A stretch of 64,000 nt of DNA from Lentilactobacillus farraginis DSM 18382 = JCM 14108 (GCF_000583655.1 NZ_BAKI01000001.1:62001-126000); one strand, 5' to 3'. Numbered from the stretch's first letter, positions 19,614-28,886 are shown. Numbers and translations: made by a program. The notes: a model not told the origin generated them from the letters alone.

Positions 19614-20894
19614 TTACCGGTTTTCCTGAATTATTTCCGGCTGAATAGACGCAGTTTCTAAATAATCAGTTACAAAAGCCAAAGCCTGCTGCAAAGTTAA
19701 TGAATTTAGGACGGCTACTTCATCATAAATAGTTGAAGGTGCCTCAGTAAACCCATCAAATTGGCCGCTAATTGCTTCTTCAGAGTCCATCATTTCAATG
19801 TAATTCCCCAGTAATTCCTTTTTCTGAAGCGCAAACGCCGAGTGCATTTCCGGTAGCCTTTCCGGAATCTGATGCATAATTGTTAAAATTTGATTAATAA
19901 ATTCTTCCGGTTGATTAGTATCACCACTTAGTAAGGCAAAGTGAAATCCCCGCTCATTTTCAAATTCCCAAGAAAAAGAGTCATCAAGAACCCCTTCCTG
20001 GTAAAGTCGAGTATAATCTTCAGCCGTCTCACTAAAGAATAGATCCATGACCAGCGAAATTGCAATCTCGTAAGCCAGCCCATCGCGACCATGGGGGCAC
20101 ACATCATTACCCCGAATACCAATCGCAGCTTTGGGACGAGAAATTGCCATTTGATGAAAGTGAATATCATTATGATCAATCGGTGGCAAACGCAACATCC
20201 GTTTAGCGGTAGGCCCCTTCGGAAACGATTTCTGCTGCTGGTTCTCCTTGACCCAAGCGATTGCCTGCTCCGGAACCACTTTTCCCGTGATAAACAGCGT
20301 CATATTTTCAGGTCGATAAAACAACTGATAAGCCTGCTCGATATCCGGCAGTGTAATTTGGTCAACACTGGCAACCGTCCCGGCAATGTCTTCCGCTAAA
20401 GGAGAATTTGGATACAAATCATGAATTGTCTGAAAATAAAGTCGATTATCAGGATCATTTAAATACATATTGATTTCCTGATCGATAATTCCCTTTTCCC
20501 GCTCAACTTTTTCTTTTGTAAAATAAGGAATTTGAACAAAATCAAGCAAAATATCCAAATTGGCCTTTAAATCTTCGGTTGTCGAAAATAAATAATTAGT
20601 TTTGGTAAAACTTGTGTAGGCATTTGCGGCAGCGCCTGTTCGATTAAATAATTCGAAAACATCATAATCCTTTTTATCAAACATTTTATGTTCTATAAAA
20701 TGTGCGATACCCGCCGGCTGTTCAAACAATTTGCCGTCGACGGTAAATTGCGTATCGATTGATCCGTAGTTTACCCCCAAAGTGGCAATCGCTTTTTGAA
20801 ACCCGCTTTTAGGTTGAACATAAACTGTTAGCCCATTCGCCAATTTCTCAACAAAGAGTTGTTCATTAAACGCTGCGTAGTCAATTGTTTTCAT
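19614..20894 (-). CDS. ymfH: M16 family zinc peptidase, YmfH type
   Basis: Predicted cytosolic metallopeptidase of the insulinase family. The inverted zinc motif HFIEH is present near residue 65 in AGIAHFIEHKMFD, with downstream glutamates to complete the site, so this partner appears catalytic. The 426-residue protein starts at ATG 20894, which lies inside the last codons of ymfF behind CAGGAGG; the two genes overlap by 14 bp and are translationally coupled. In many Firmicutes a reductase gene, ymfI, follows, but here rodZ follows directly. Confidence 0.9.
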   Translation of the reverse strand: MKTIDYAAFNEQLFVEKLANGLTVYVQPKSGFQKAIATLGVNYGSIDTQFTVDGKLFEQPAGIAHFIEHKMFDKKDYDVFELFNRTGAAANAYTSFTKTNYLFSTTEDLKANLDILLDFVQIPYFTKEKVEREKGIIDQEINMYLNDPDNRLYFQTIHDLYPNSPLAEDIAGTVASVDQITLPDIEQAYQLFYRPENMTLFITGKVVPEQAIAWVKENQQQKSFPKGPTAKRMLRLPPIDHNDIHFHQMAISRPKAAIGIRGNDVCPHGRDGLAYEIAISLVMDLFFSETAEDYTRLYQEGVLDDSFSWEFENERGFHFALLSGDTNQPEEFINQILTIMHQIPERLPEMHSAFALQKKELLGNYIEMMDSEEAISGQFDGFTEAPSTIYDEVAVLNSLTLQQALAFVTDYLETASIQPEIIQENR

Positions 20895-22161
20895 TATTTT
20901 CCTCCTGGCTTTGAAGAACATACCGTGCTTCATAATGAAGTTGATCAGCAATTTCAGCAATTTTCATTTTGGTTACAGCGTTAACCGATGCTTCCCACTG
21001 TGCGGGCTGATAATTAACATGAGAAGTTTGCCGCACATACTGCCTCTCAGCCAAAGTGTTCAGATAATCAGATTGTGCCCGATGTTGATTAATCATTGAT
21101 TTTTTGACGCCGGCAAGTAATTCATCTGAAAACGCACCACTCTTGGCAGCTTCAATTTGCGTATTAATCATATGCATGACCTGCACCAAATTTTGCGCAT
21201 TAATGCCTGCCTGAATACTCAACATTCCCGCAAGTGAATTGTAATTACTGTGAATGTCGTATGCCAAGCTTGATTTTTCACGGATATTTGTAAATAACAA
21301 AGATCTGGTTGAAGCACCAAAAAGTTGATTGAAAACATTAGCCGCAAAGTATTCAGAACTGCCATAGTAAACCGGCAGCCGATACGCAAGATTTAATAAC
21401 GACTGTGAACCCGGGAAAGTATCCTTTCCTTCACGGGGGTTATTTGGTAATTGAGGTTCAATAAATAAACGCAGTGCCGAATAATCCCGATCGTTAAAAA
21501 TAGAGAACCGGTTTAATTGTGAAACGACCTGCTCTGCGTTAATTCGACCAGCAGCAACAATTGTAATCCGAGCCTGACGCAGAAAATTCTGGTAAAAATG
21601 ATATAAGTCATCGCCATGAAGCTGTTGCATGCCAGCCACATCACCTAAAAGATAGGTTCCCTCGTCCAAATTGTTTGCATAATACAATTTCTGAAGCTGC
21701 AGTACCGAGAAAAACTCCCGGTTATCTGGAATCCCTTGTATATACCGAGCCAAATTTTTTTGGTGGATCTTAAAATAACGGGGCTCAAACTGATTTCCCC
21801 TAATGAAAGGCCGTTCAATCATTTCTCTTAAAAACGCAAGGCCCTGCTCCAATAAGTCAGCTTGGTTGGGTAAATAACGATTATTAGGAAATGTCAGACG
21901 GATTCTTAAAGTATGCTGCTCGCCGTAACGCAAAACTGTAACACCATAACCGGCGCCATACATTTCGGAAAGTTTCCGTGACACCAACATTTCACCTGGA
22001 TACGCATCAGCAGCATTTTCCAATAAATCGGCCAATAATGCTAATTTGGAAAAATTTTCGTGCCGAGATGGCACACTAAAATTAAACATGATTGTATTAT
22101 TTTTAAACTGTTCAGTTTGAATCACATTTAAATTGACACCCTTTGCAATCTGAATATTCAA
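20881..22161 (-). CDS. ymfF: M16 family peptidase homologue, YmfF type, without zinc motif
   Basis: The 426-residue protein has M16-family architecture (PSRHENFSKLALLADLLENAA at the start is given here only as its key features: the HxxEH box is replaced by LLADLLEN). It therefore lacks the zinc ligands and probably forms the inactive half of a heterodimer with YmfH, as known for paired M16B proteins. The C-terminal domain retains YDIHSNYNSLAGMLSIQAG. The pair ymfF-ymfH precedes rodZ-pgsA in the usual order. Confidence 0.88.
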   Translation of the reverse strand: MNIQIAKGVNLNVIQTEQFKNNTIMFNFSVPSRHENFSKLALLADLLENAADAYPGEMLVSRKLSEMYGAGYGVTVLRYGEQHTLRIRLTFPNNRYLPNQADLLEQGLAFLREMIERPFIRGNQFEPRYFKIHQKNLARYIQGIPDNREFFSVLQLQKLYYANNLDEGTYLLGDVAGMQQLHGDDLYHFYQNFLRQARITIVAAGRINAEQVVSQLNRFSIFNDRDYSALRLFIEPQLPNNPREGKDTFPGSQSLLNLAYRLPVYYGSSEYFAANVFNQLFGASTRSLLFTNIREKSSLAYDIHSNYNSLAGMLSIQAGINAQNLVQVMHMINTQIEAAKSGAFSDELLAGVKKSMINQHRAQSDYLNTLAERQYVRQTSHVNYQPAQWEASVNAVTKMKIAEIADQLHYEARYVLQSQEENNENN

Positions 22162-22192
22162 TCGATTTCCTCCTCAATTAGTCACAATTTTC

Positions 22193-22221
22193 ATCATAAT
22201 AGAAAATTGCTAAAATCTCAA
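22193..22221 (-). promoter_or_regulatory. ymfF-ymfH promoter
   Basis: Minus-strand TTGAGA (221-216) and TATGAT (198-193) are 17 nt apart, about 30 bp before the ymfF start with its GAGGAGG site. Confidence 0.7.
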
Positions 22222-22230
22222 CAGCTGATA

Positions 22231-22269
22231 AAAAGAGTTTGAACAAATTAAACAATTCATCCAAACTCT
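22231..22269 (-). terminator. Terminator of the amino-acid ABC operon
   Basis: Minus-strand AGAGTTTG pairs with CAAACTCT over a 20-base loop, followed by TTTTATC. It lies 20 bp beyond the binding-protein stop codon. Confidence 0.75.
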
Positions 22270-22288
22270 ACAAAACTTTTATTTTCTG

Positions 22289-23140
22289 TTACCGCTTCAT
22301 TAGCGGACTGTAGGCATTGGTCCCAAACCATTTTTGATTGATCTTTGCCAACTGACCGTTTTTAGCAAGCCGATCAAGTCCCGCATCAATTTTTTGTTTC
22401 AGTTCCGTATCGCCTTTTCGCATGCCAACGCCATAGTACTCCTTTGGAAATTGACTCGAAATACTTTGATAGCTCTCACGGTTTTTTTGATGTCCAATAT
22501 AATAACCGGCATAAATGCTGTCAATTAGCAGCCCCTGAATTCGATTGGAATTTAAATCAATGAAGGCCTCGGTGAACGAATCATAGAGAATCGGCGTATG
22601 ATTTTTAATTCGATCTTTCAACAGCTTGGGCTGGGAGTCAATATCCATTGCGCCGGCTGAACCCGCTTGAACACCAGCAACCTTATTTTTCATATCCGCA
22701 AAACTGTTTATCCGGTTTTTCTTTTTAGAAATCAAAACCTGTTTATTAACCAAATAAGGCTTGCTAAACGTTACTTTCTTTTGACGCTGGGGATTAATCG
22801 AAAAACCATTCCAAATTAAATCGATAGTCCCGTTTCGCAGCTCCGTTACATTCATCGACCAGTCAATTGGCTGAAAATCAACTTTAATGCCATATTCTTT
22901 AAAAACGGCTTTGGCTAAATCAACATCATAACCGACAATCCGGCCGCTTTTGGTTTCAAAACCCATGGGAACAAAACTGTCATCCAAGCCAATAACAATT
23001 TTTTTCTGTTTTGAAACAATGGACCACGTATCCGGGTTGGTTTCCAATTTATGTCTGGATTCAAAGCGACAACCTGACAGGCCGATCATGAGCAGAAGGG
23101 TTACGATAACAAACAAACATCGTTTTAAAAATTTTGGCAT
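22289..23140 (-). CDS. Amino-acid ABC transporter, substrate-binding lipoprotein
   Basis: Family 3 extracellular solute-binding protein. The N-terminus is a lipoprotein signal (LFVIVTLLLMIGL then lipobox LSGC), so the mature protein is lipid-anchored. Conserved features are IVIGLDDSFVPMGF, GRIVGYDVDLAKAV, ELRNGTIDLIWNG and TFSKPYL, and near the end KIDAGLDRLAKNGQ. It is the last gene of a permease-ATPase-binding protein operon that begins with a T-box leader, so the substrate should be the amino acid whose tRNA is sensed. Substrate is not readable from the protein alone. Confidence 0.9.
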   Translation of the reverse strand: MPKFLKRCLFVIVTLLLMIGLSGCRFESRHKLETNPDTWSIVSKQKKIVIGLDDSFVPMGFETKSGRIVGYDVDLAKAVFKEYGIKVDFQPIDWSMNVTELRNGTIDLIWNGFSINPQRQKKVTFSKPYLVNKQVLISKKKNRINSFADMKNKVAGVQAGSAGAMDIDSQPKLLKDRIKNHTPILYDSFTEAFIDLNSNRIQGLLIDSIYAGYYIGHQKNRESYQSISSQFPKEYYGVGMRKGDTELKQKIDAGLDRLAKNGQLAKINQKWFGTNAYSPLMKR

Positions 23141-23155
23141 GTTAATCCTTCCCTC

Positions 23156-23791
23156 CTATTGAATTTGTTCCACCCGTTTAATCTCGTCTGCCACATTTTT
23201 AGCAAAATCCATATCATGAGTAACCACAATTTGAGTCATTTCCTGTTTTTTCAAATCTAAAATAATCTGTGCCACTTCATCCCGTAACGCTGGATCCAAA
23301 GCAGAAGTCGGCTCATCGTAACACAAAATTTTCGGATTCATCGCTAAAGCCCGGACAATTGCCACCCGTTGCTTTTGGCCGCCGGACAGCTGGTATGGGT
23401 ATAGGTCTTCCTTCCCCTGTAGGCCAAGTCTTTTCAGCAGCTCTTTGGCATCTTGTATAACCTGTTGCTTAGGTTCCTTTTTAACCATCGTTGGTGCCAA
23501 CGTAATATTTCCCATAACCGTCAAATTTGGGAAGAGTTGGTAGTCTTGAAAGACAACACCGATAATGGTGTCTTCCTTGCCTGGGTTGGCCGGGTCAAAT
23601 TGTTTGCCATCCCAATAAAAAGCACCGCTATTGACCCGTTCAAGACCGGTAATACATCTCAATAACGTCGTCTTCCCCGCCCCCGAGGGACCAACGATTG
23701 CCATTATTTCATTGTCTTTAACCGTCATTGAAAGGTTATTAATAACGATTTTACTACCAAATTTTTTGGTAAGATTTTTAATCTCCAACAT
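23156..23791 (-). CDS. Amino-acid ABC transporter ATP-binding protein
   Basis: Powers import. Walker A GPSGAGKTT near residue 36, Q-loop VFQDYQLFP, signature LSGGQKQRVAI, Walker B KILCYDEPTSALD and switch THDMDFAKNVAD are all present. ATG 23791 (MLEIKNLTKKFG) follows AGGGGGA. The protein ends 15 residues after the switch region (DEIKRVEQIQ), giving 211 residues, shorter than GlnQ-type ATPases (about 240). The next gene follows after 15 bp, so the short end looks genuine. Confidence 0.9.
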   Translation of the reverse strand: MLEIKNLTKKFGSKIVINNLSMTVKDNEIMAIVGPSGAGKTTLLRCITGLERVNSGAFYWDGKQFDPANPGKEDTIIGVVFQDYQLFPNLTVMGNITLAPTMVKKEPKQQVIQDAKELLKRLGLQGKEDLYPYQLSGGQKQRVAIVRALAMNPKILCYDEPTSALDPALRDEVAQIILDLKKQEMTQIVVTHDMDFAKNVADEIKRVEQIQ

Positions 23792-23802
23792 TTTAATTCC
23801 CC

Positions 23803-24447
23803 CTATCGCCAAACGCTTGAACGTTTTTCAATGACTTTTAACACCACCGTACAAATCGCTGTTAAGGCCAGATAGATAATTCCCACTAATACCAGTGGTA
23901 ATAGCGTCACGTCCCGAGCAGTCGCAACGTTTCCTGCTCGAAGCAAGTCGCCCAGCCCAATTACGTACACCAACGAAGAATCCTTAACCAGATTGATGAC
24001 TTCATTGCCGATAGATGGCAGAACAATTTTAAACACCTGGGGAATAATAATTTTCCGAATAGTTTGACCATAGGATAGTCTCAAGACTCGGGCGCTTTCA
24101 AACTGACCGCGCGGTACCGACTGGAACCCACCTCTGAAAATTTCAGCAAAGTAGGCGGTATAATTTAAAATAAAGGCAAATAAAGCAGCGTCATAACGTT
24201 CGAAAATAATCCCAATCACCGGCAGTCCATAGAAAACAAAAATCAATTGTAACAGTAGTGGCGTTCCCCGCATTAACCAATCATATACATTTAAAACCCA
24301 AACCAACGGCTTAAAATTGCTAACCAGTCCCAGCGCCAGAATGGCACCTAAGGGAATCGAACAAATTAATGTCCAAAAGAAAATTGATAACGTCATCTTG
24401 GTCCCTGAAAGTAATGCTGGTAAAATCTGCTCAATATATTGAATCAT
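23803..24447 (-). CDS. Amino-acid ABC transporter permease (HisM/GlnP family)
   Basis: Membrane-spanning component, 214 residues, with about five hydrophobic segments and the EAA loop recognisable in QTIRKIIIPQVFKIVLPSIGNE. N-terminal SGTKMTLSIFFWTL and RGTPLLLQLIFVFYGLP are typical of polar amino-acid permeases. ATG 24447 has GGAGGG about seven bases upstream, immediately after terminator 2 of the leader. It is the first gene of the operon. Confidence 0.92.
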   Translation of the reverse strand: MIQYIEQILPALLSGTKMTLSIFFWTLICSIPLGAILALGLVSNFKPLVWVLNVYDWLMRGTPLLLQLIFVFYGLPVIGIIFERYDAALFAFILNYTAYFAEIFRGGFQSVPRGQFESARVLRLSYGQTIRKIIIPQVFKIVLPSIGNEVINLVKDSSLVYVIGLGDLLRAGNVATARDVTLLPLVLVGIIYLALTAICTVVLKVIEKRSSVWR

Positions 24448-24468
24448 ATAAATCCCTCCATAAAAAAG

Positions 24469-24494
24469 CCCCTTGAGTTAAACAGCTCAAGAGG
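24469..24494 (-). terminator. T-box terminator 2 (proximal to the permease)
   Basis: Minus-strand CCTCTTGAG pairs with CTCAAGGGG, followed by CTTTTTT (24468-24462). Readthrough requires the competing module-2 antiterminator. Confidence 0.9.
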
Positions 24495-24573
24495 ACGATC
24501 GTTTTCGTGGTGCCACCTCATTTCACAGTAAATTCACATTCACTGTCTCAGGAAGTTTAATTTTCCATCGCAA

Positions 24574-24609
24574 TAAAAAAGCCTCTTAAGTCTCAACAGA
24601 CTTAAGAGG
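24574..24609 (-). terminator. T-box terminator 1
   Basis: Minus-strand CCTCTTAAGTCT pairs with AGACTTAAGAGG across a tiny loop, followed by CTTTTTT. It is the upstream terminator of the duplicated pair. Confidence 0.9.
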
Positions 24610-24864
24610 ACGATTATTAATCGCGGTTCCACCTCAGTTTTACTTTTTGCTCATGCAAAAAGCCTCAACGAGTTTAGAAAACTAAACTTCAGCAATAACG
24701 TGCTCACCGCTTTTTCCTACTCTGTTCAGAAAAATGACTCCCAGATGTGTCGCAAACCACTCAAATGCCCACTTTCCATCACCGTGGACTTTCTGTAATT
24801 TAAAATGACCCAATGACCCGCTGTTCTGATCCTCGTCTTTAACGCTCTTTAATTTATGCTAACA

Positions 24865-24893
24865 ATCATAATCGCAAAACGGCTATCCGTCAA
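24865..24893 (-). promoter_or_regulatory. Promoter of the amino-acid ABC operon
   Basis: Minus-strand TTGACG (893-888) and TATGAT (870-865) with a 17-nt spacer, just downstream of the minD stop codon. Confidence 0.85.
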
Positions 24894-24901
24894 GCCATTA
24901 A

Positions 24902-25708
24902 TTAACCTTTTTTAAACCAATTACCGATTTTCTTCCAAAACGAAGGGTGAACCTCATCTTTCATTTGCATCAAAGGCACTGATTCGCCTTCCAGCCGACG
25001 GGCAATATCCCGATATCCCTGACCAGCTGGATCATCTGCCTGCAAAACCACCGGCTCTCCCTGATTGGACGTCGTAATAACAGCATCATCATCAAAAATA
25101 ATCCCCAATAACGCGACTCCCAAGTGATGCGTTATTTCATCAACATCCATCACAGACCCATCCTTCATCATGTGCGTACGAATACGGTTAATGATTAGGT
25201 GTGGCTCTTCTTTCAAAGGATGCTGTTCAAGCAGTCCCACTACCCGATCAGCATCTCGAACGGCAGAAATCTCAGGGGTGGTGACAATAATAGCACAATC
25301 AGCACCGGCAATTGCATTCATGAAACCTTGTTCAATCCCGGCTGGACAATCAATCAAAACATAGTCGAAATCCGGTTTGATTTCATTTACGATTTGAACC
25401 ACTTGATCTTGTGTAAGTGCTGTTTTATCAGTGTTCTGGGCAGCCGGTAACAGGTAGAGCAAATCATCAAACCGCTTATCCTTAACCAGTGCCTGGCCAA
25501 GGCTGGCCCGACCGGAAGCAACATCCACAATGTCATACATAATTCGGTTATCCAATCCCAGAACAACGTCCAAGTTTCTTAAGCCAATATCCAAATCCAT
25601 TAAACAAACTTTTTTACCGAGCATTGCCAAAGCAGTTCCGATATTGGCAGAAGAAGTCGTCTTACCAACTCCACCTTTTCCCGAAGTGATTACATATGCT
25701 TTACCCAT
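24902..25708 (-). CDS. minD: Septum-site determining ATPase MinD
   Basis: ParA/MinD ATPase that recruits MinC to the membrane to block polar Z-rings. The deviant Walker A is KGGVGKTTSSAN near residue 11, with DLDIGLRNLD near 40 and LIDCPAGIEQGF near 118. The C-terminus SFWKKIGNWFKKG is the amphipathic membrane-targeting helix. At 268 residues it is full length. It overlaps minC by 8 bp. No minE is seen; Gram-positives normally use DivIVA. Confidence 0.97.
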   Translation of the reverse strand: MGKAYVITSGKGGVGKTTSSANIGTALAMLGKKVCLMDLDIGLRNLDVVLGLDNRIMYDIVDVASGRASLGQALVKDKRFDDLLYLLPAAQNTDKTALTQDQVVQIVNEIKPDFDYVLIDCPAGIEQGFMNAIAGADCAIIVTTPEISAVRDADRVVGLLEQHPLKEEPHLIINRIRTHMMKDGSVMDVDEITHHLGVALLGIIFDDDAVITTSNQGEPVVLQADDPAGQGYRDIARRLEGESVPLMQMKDEVHPSFWKKIGNWFKKG

Positions 25709-26384
25709 TAATGACTCCTCCTATCTGATTAAAGAACTTTGGGTTAATTTGTTTAAGATCTTCAACTTTTCCATAGTCCAAGACATGTAAATCATTTACG
25801 TATACCACCGTATTTTCAGTAATCTTTTGGTTGGTGTCATCTAGGATTTCATGTTGCTCGCCAATTCGAACCTGCTGAGCGTTATGTACATCCCCGATGA
25901 TCATTTTGTCCTCCAAGTCAGGATAGCCTGCTTGAATGACACCATGAACATCGCCAAGAACGTAAACATTACCACCCACAATAAGCTTACCGCCTTCATG
26001 GATCTTTCCTAAAAACAAAACATCCCCTTGGATGTGAATAATCTGACCATTTCGAATAACGCGATCCAAAATATGAACACTTTCCTGTTCTAAAATTCGA
26101 GCCGATTCTTCTTTTGTGATCACATCCGAAATAATTTTATGAACCGAAAAAAGTTGAAATTTAGAAAAGATTTTTTCGATCTCCGAACGGTTATCCGCCG
26201 ACCATAATCGAAGGCCGGTTTGAATATCAAAAGCAATCGGTTGGGACGAACCGGTTGCTGTTTGAGTTTCAAGCTTTTTAAGCAGTTTTCTTAAAGCTGC
26301 AAATACATCGTTCAAATCCGCTTCATCATCCAAGATAATTTCATATCCATCATTTGTACCTTTTAAAACAGCTGCATCCTGCAT
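25701..26384 (-). CDS. minC: Septum-site determining protein MinC
   Basis: Inhibits FtsZ polymerisation at wrong sites. The N-terminal domain is weakly conserved; the C-terminal beta-helix domain is clear from RVIRNGQIIHIQGDVLFLG, then GGNVYVLGDVHGVIQAGYPD and a run of hydrophobic Gly-rich turns. Length is 227 residues. It lies directly after mreD and overlaps minD, which matches the mreBCD-minCD arrangement of Bacillus and lactobacilli. Confidence 0.93.
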   Translation of the reverse strand: MQDAAVLKGTNDGYEIILDDEADLNDVFAALRKLLKKLETQTATGSSQPIAFDIQTGLRLWSADNRSEIEKIFSKFQLFSVHKIISDVITKEESARILEQESVHILDRVIRNGQIIHIQGDVLFLGKIHEGGKLIVGGNVYVLGDVHGVIQAGYPDLEDKMIIGDVHNAQQVRIGEQHEILDDTNQKITENTVVYVNDLHVLDYGKVEDLKQINPKFFNQIGGVING

Positions 26385-26401
26385 ATACTACTCTCCCCTT
26401 T

Positions 26402-26926
26402 TTACCGTCTGTGGCTTCGATATAACGAATCCACTGGGAAATAGGCCAGCGCCATAAACACGAGATTGATTGCAAGCGTTGGTGCCAATGTGTTAACCAG
26501 GAATTGTGCAACGGAAGCTGAAGTTTGCCCGATGAACGCATTTGCCATAAATCCAAGACTTGTCCAGACTGTGATCCCCAAAAAATAAACCAAAAAGCCG
26601 CTCATAAAATTCGGCGGTAACATTTGGTAAACAGTTCGGCAAATATAAATCACGAGCGGAAAAATAAATACATATACCCCTAATAAGCCCGTATAGTACA
26701 TATCAAAAATAAAGCCGATCACAGCAGCCCATATCCCCAAATGTAACTTCTTATTATTACCAAAGAAAACCGCTAATACCAACCATAGCAATGTCAATGC
26801 CGGAACCAGTGAATTGGGATACTTATATAAAGTTCCCGATAATATTTGGCTAATTGAACCGTCTAAAAAGAATGCTATGAATTGACCAACGGCAAAAATA
26901 ATCGCGATTGGCATTCTTCGTCTCAT
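26402..26926 (-). CDS. mreD: Rod shape-determining protein MreD
   Basis: Small polytopic membrane protein of the elongasome, 174 residues with about five hydrophobic helices (for example LVPALTLLWLVLAVFFG and FIFDMYYTGLLGVYVFIFPL). The motif GFIFDMYYTGLLG is typical of MreD. It lies 16 bp after mreC and 18 bp before minC. Function follows from family and position. Confidence 0.9.
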   Translation of the reverse strand: MRRRMPIAIIFAVGQFIAFFLDGSISQILSGTLYKYPNSLVPALTLLWLVLAVFFGNNKKLHLGIWAAVIGFIFDMYYTGLLGVYVFIFPLVIYICRTVYQMLPPNFMSGFLVYFLGITVWTSLGFMANAFIGQTSASVAQFLVNTLAPTLAINLVFMALAYFPVDSLYRSHRR

Positions 26927-26941
26927 TTAAACGACCCCCAA

Positions 26942-27789
26942 TCAATCGCGAACAGCAACCGAAACGACTTCAATATCGTTTAAGTTGGCTGCCGGTTTAA
27001 TATAAACTTTTTTCGCCAGTCCGTAGTCATCTTCGGCAATCTTGGAAACAGTTCCGACATATATTCCTTTTGGAATCACACCGCCCAAGCCACTGGTTGT
27101 CACCCGATCACCCTTGGAAAGTTTGGCTTTGGACGTAATATTTCCCATCACAATTCGATTATTTTGGGAATCATATGATGTAATAATGCCATTAACCACT
27201 TTTGAGTCTTCGCCAATAATTTGAATGGCAAACCGGTTAGAGTTTTCTGCAGTGTTTGAAATCAAAACAACTTTACTATTTGTTTTATTAACTTCAGCAA
27301 CGGTACCAATCAAGCCAGGACCGGCAATAACCGGCATATTTTTTTCACACCGGCAGCTTGGCCTTTGTTGATAATCACCTGGCTGGCCCATGATGAGGGT
27401 GTTCGAGTAATCACGGCTGCATTAATTTTTTCGTAACCTGTCAGTGTATTTCCAACATTAAGCTGACGTTTGAGTTGTTTGTTTTCTCTCTCTAAAACTT
27501 GATCCTTAACCTGTGTTTGTGCAAGTTGATCAACTTTTGACTTGAGCTTCTGATTTTCCTGATACGTGTTCAAAAGGTTATTAATCGACGTAAAGCCATG
27601 ATGAATCCCATTCATTGGGACTGCAACAACCCGATCAGCAAAGCCGACAATGTCATTTCCAAATTGTTGAACCAATGGTGGTGTATTTCGATTATTTCTA
27701 AAAGCAACTGAAACCGACATCAAGCCAAAACTAATGATCAAACACACAATAACAATGACAAGTTTTCGACTGGAGAAAAATTTTTGCAT
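26942..27789 (-). CDS. mreC: Rod shape-determining protein MreC (with one-base frameshift)
   Basis: Bitopic membrane scaffold of the elongasome. ATG 27789 (MQKFFSSRKLV) follows GGAGG. The N-terminus has a membrane segment (LVIVIVCLIISFGLMSVSV), then a coiled coil (residues about 70-115) and the beta-barrel domain beginning NAAVITRTPSSW. The frame is lost in a run of seven T (plus strand, 27339-27345); eight would give AGVKKNMPVIAGPGLIG and join the second barrel lobe with GDRVTTSGLGGVIPKGI. Repaired length is 282 residues. Confidence 0.93.
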
Positions 27790-27869
27790 AATTGCCTCCA
27801 TCCGTTTCATAAATCACCCTGGAGACGGTTTTGCCATCACCCGGGTAAAAACTGTTTATTGTTTATTGC

Positions 27870-28886
27870 TTACTGCTTCTTCTTCATAACATTGATACTT
27901 TTTAGTGATTCACCTGTCCCAATTGCAACGCAGTCAAGAGGATCAGATGCGATTGAAACCGGTACCTGCGTTGCTTCGGCAATTACATCAGTGATATTTC
28001 GCAGCAATGCACCGCCACCGGTTAAAACAATCCCGTGATCAATCACATCAGCAGCAATTTCTGGAGACGTTTCTTCCAATGTTTCTTTAATGGTGGCAAT
28101 GATCTCTGTAACAGATTCATTAATTGCCTCATTAACATCCGAACCAGTAACCTGCACCGTTGTTGGTAAACCAGTGACCAGATCCCGTCCCCTGACAGGA
28201 ACGGCTTCAATTTCCTTGGCAGCTTTGGGTGAAGCGGAACCGATGTCAATTTTTAGCTGTTCAGCCGTCCGTTCACCAATTAATAAATTATATTTTTGAC
28301 GAACATATTGCGCAATTGACTCATTGAGCTTGTCTCCAGCCATCCGTACTGAACGACTTGAAACAATCCCGCCCAAAGAAATTGTTGCAACATCAGTGGT
28401 ACCGCCACCAATATCAACAACCATACTACCTGTTGGATCCATTACGGGTAAACCGGCACCAATTGCAGCCGCAAACGGCTCCTCGATGACATATGCATCG
28501 CGGGCACCGGCAACTCGGGTTGCATCAATAACAGCACGTTTCTCAACAGCGGTAATGCCGGTCGGAACGCAAACCATAACGTACGGTTTGCCAGATGAAT
28601 GTCCCAGCGCCTTTTGAATAAAATACTTCATCATCGCAACGGTTGTATCGTAGTCAGCAATGACACCATCTTTCATTGGTCTGACAGCATTAATACTGGC
28701 AGGGGTCCTACCAATCATGGCACGGGCTTCTTCTCCAACGGCAATAACATCACCATTTTTTGTACTCTTGGCAACAACTGACGGTTCACGAAGAACAATT
28801 CCCTTTCCTTCAACGTAAACAATTGTGTTAGCTGTTCCAAGGTCAATTCCTATGTTTTTTTCCCCAAGTCCGAACACGTTATCCAT
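27870..28886 (-). CDS. mreB: Actin-like cell-shape protein MreB
   Basis: Forms membrane-associated filaments guiding lateral wall synthesis. The actin-fold ATP site motifs are [12 protein letters not shown] near residue 13, [12 protein letters not shown] near 160 and VLTGGGALL near 285. An N-terminal amphipathic stretch [13 protein letters not shown] precedes it. At 338 residues it is full length. It heads mreB-mreC-mreD-minC-minD. A second, separate paralogue (mbl) is at 57.4-58.4 kb. Confidence 0.96.
   Translation of the reverse strand: MDNVFGLGEKNIGIDLGTANTIVYVEGKGIVLREPSVVAKSTKNGDVIAVGEEARAMIGRTPASINAVRPMKDGVIADYDTTVAMMKYFIQKALGHSSGKPYVMVCVPTGITAVEKRAVIDATRVAGARDAYVIEEPFAAAIGAGLPVMDPTGSMVVDIGGGTTDVATISLGGIVSSRSVRMAGDKLNESIAQYVRQKYNLLIGERTAEQLKIDIGSASPKAAKEIEAVPVRGRDLVTGLPTTVQVTGSDVNEAINESVTEIIATIKETLEETSPEIAADVIDHGIVLTGGGALLRNITDVIAEATQVPVSIASDPLDCVAIGTGESLKSINVMKKKQ

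Larger units (their letters stand above)
24448..24858 (-). promoter_or_regulatory. T-box leader with two antiterminator/terminator modules
   Basis: A leader of about 410 nt precedes the ABC importer. Module 1 has T-box GAGGTGGAACCGCG (24634 down to 24622) and terminator 24582-24609; module 2 has GAGGTGGCACCACG (24518 down to 24506) and terminator 24469-24494. Both terminators begin CGTCCTCTT and end in six T, so module 2 is a duplicate of module 1. Only about 60 nt separate terminator 1 from T-box 2, too short for a second stem I. The base after TGG differs (A versus C), implying pairing with different tRNA discriminator bases. A TGG triplet after TTGAG near 24755 is one specifier candidate, not established. 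Confidence 0.85.

Noticed and set aside
23156-23791. Truncated ABC ATPase
   Set aside because: Although short at the C-terminus, all ATPase motifs are present and no conserved continuation is found in other frames before the next gene's ribosome-binding site.
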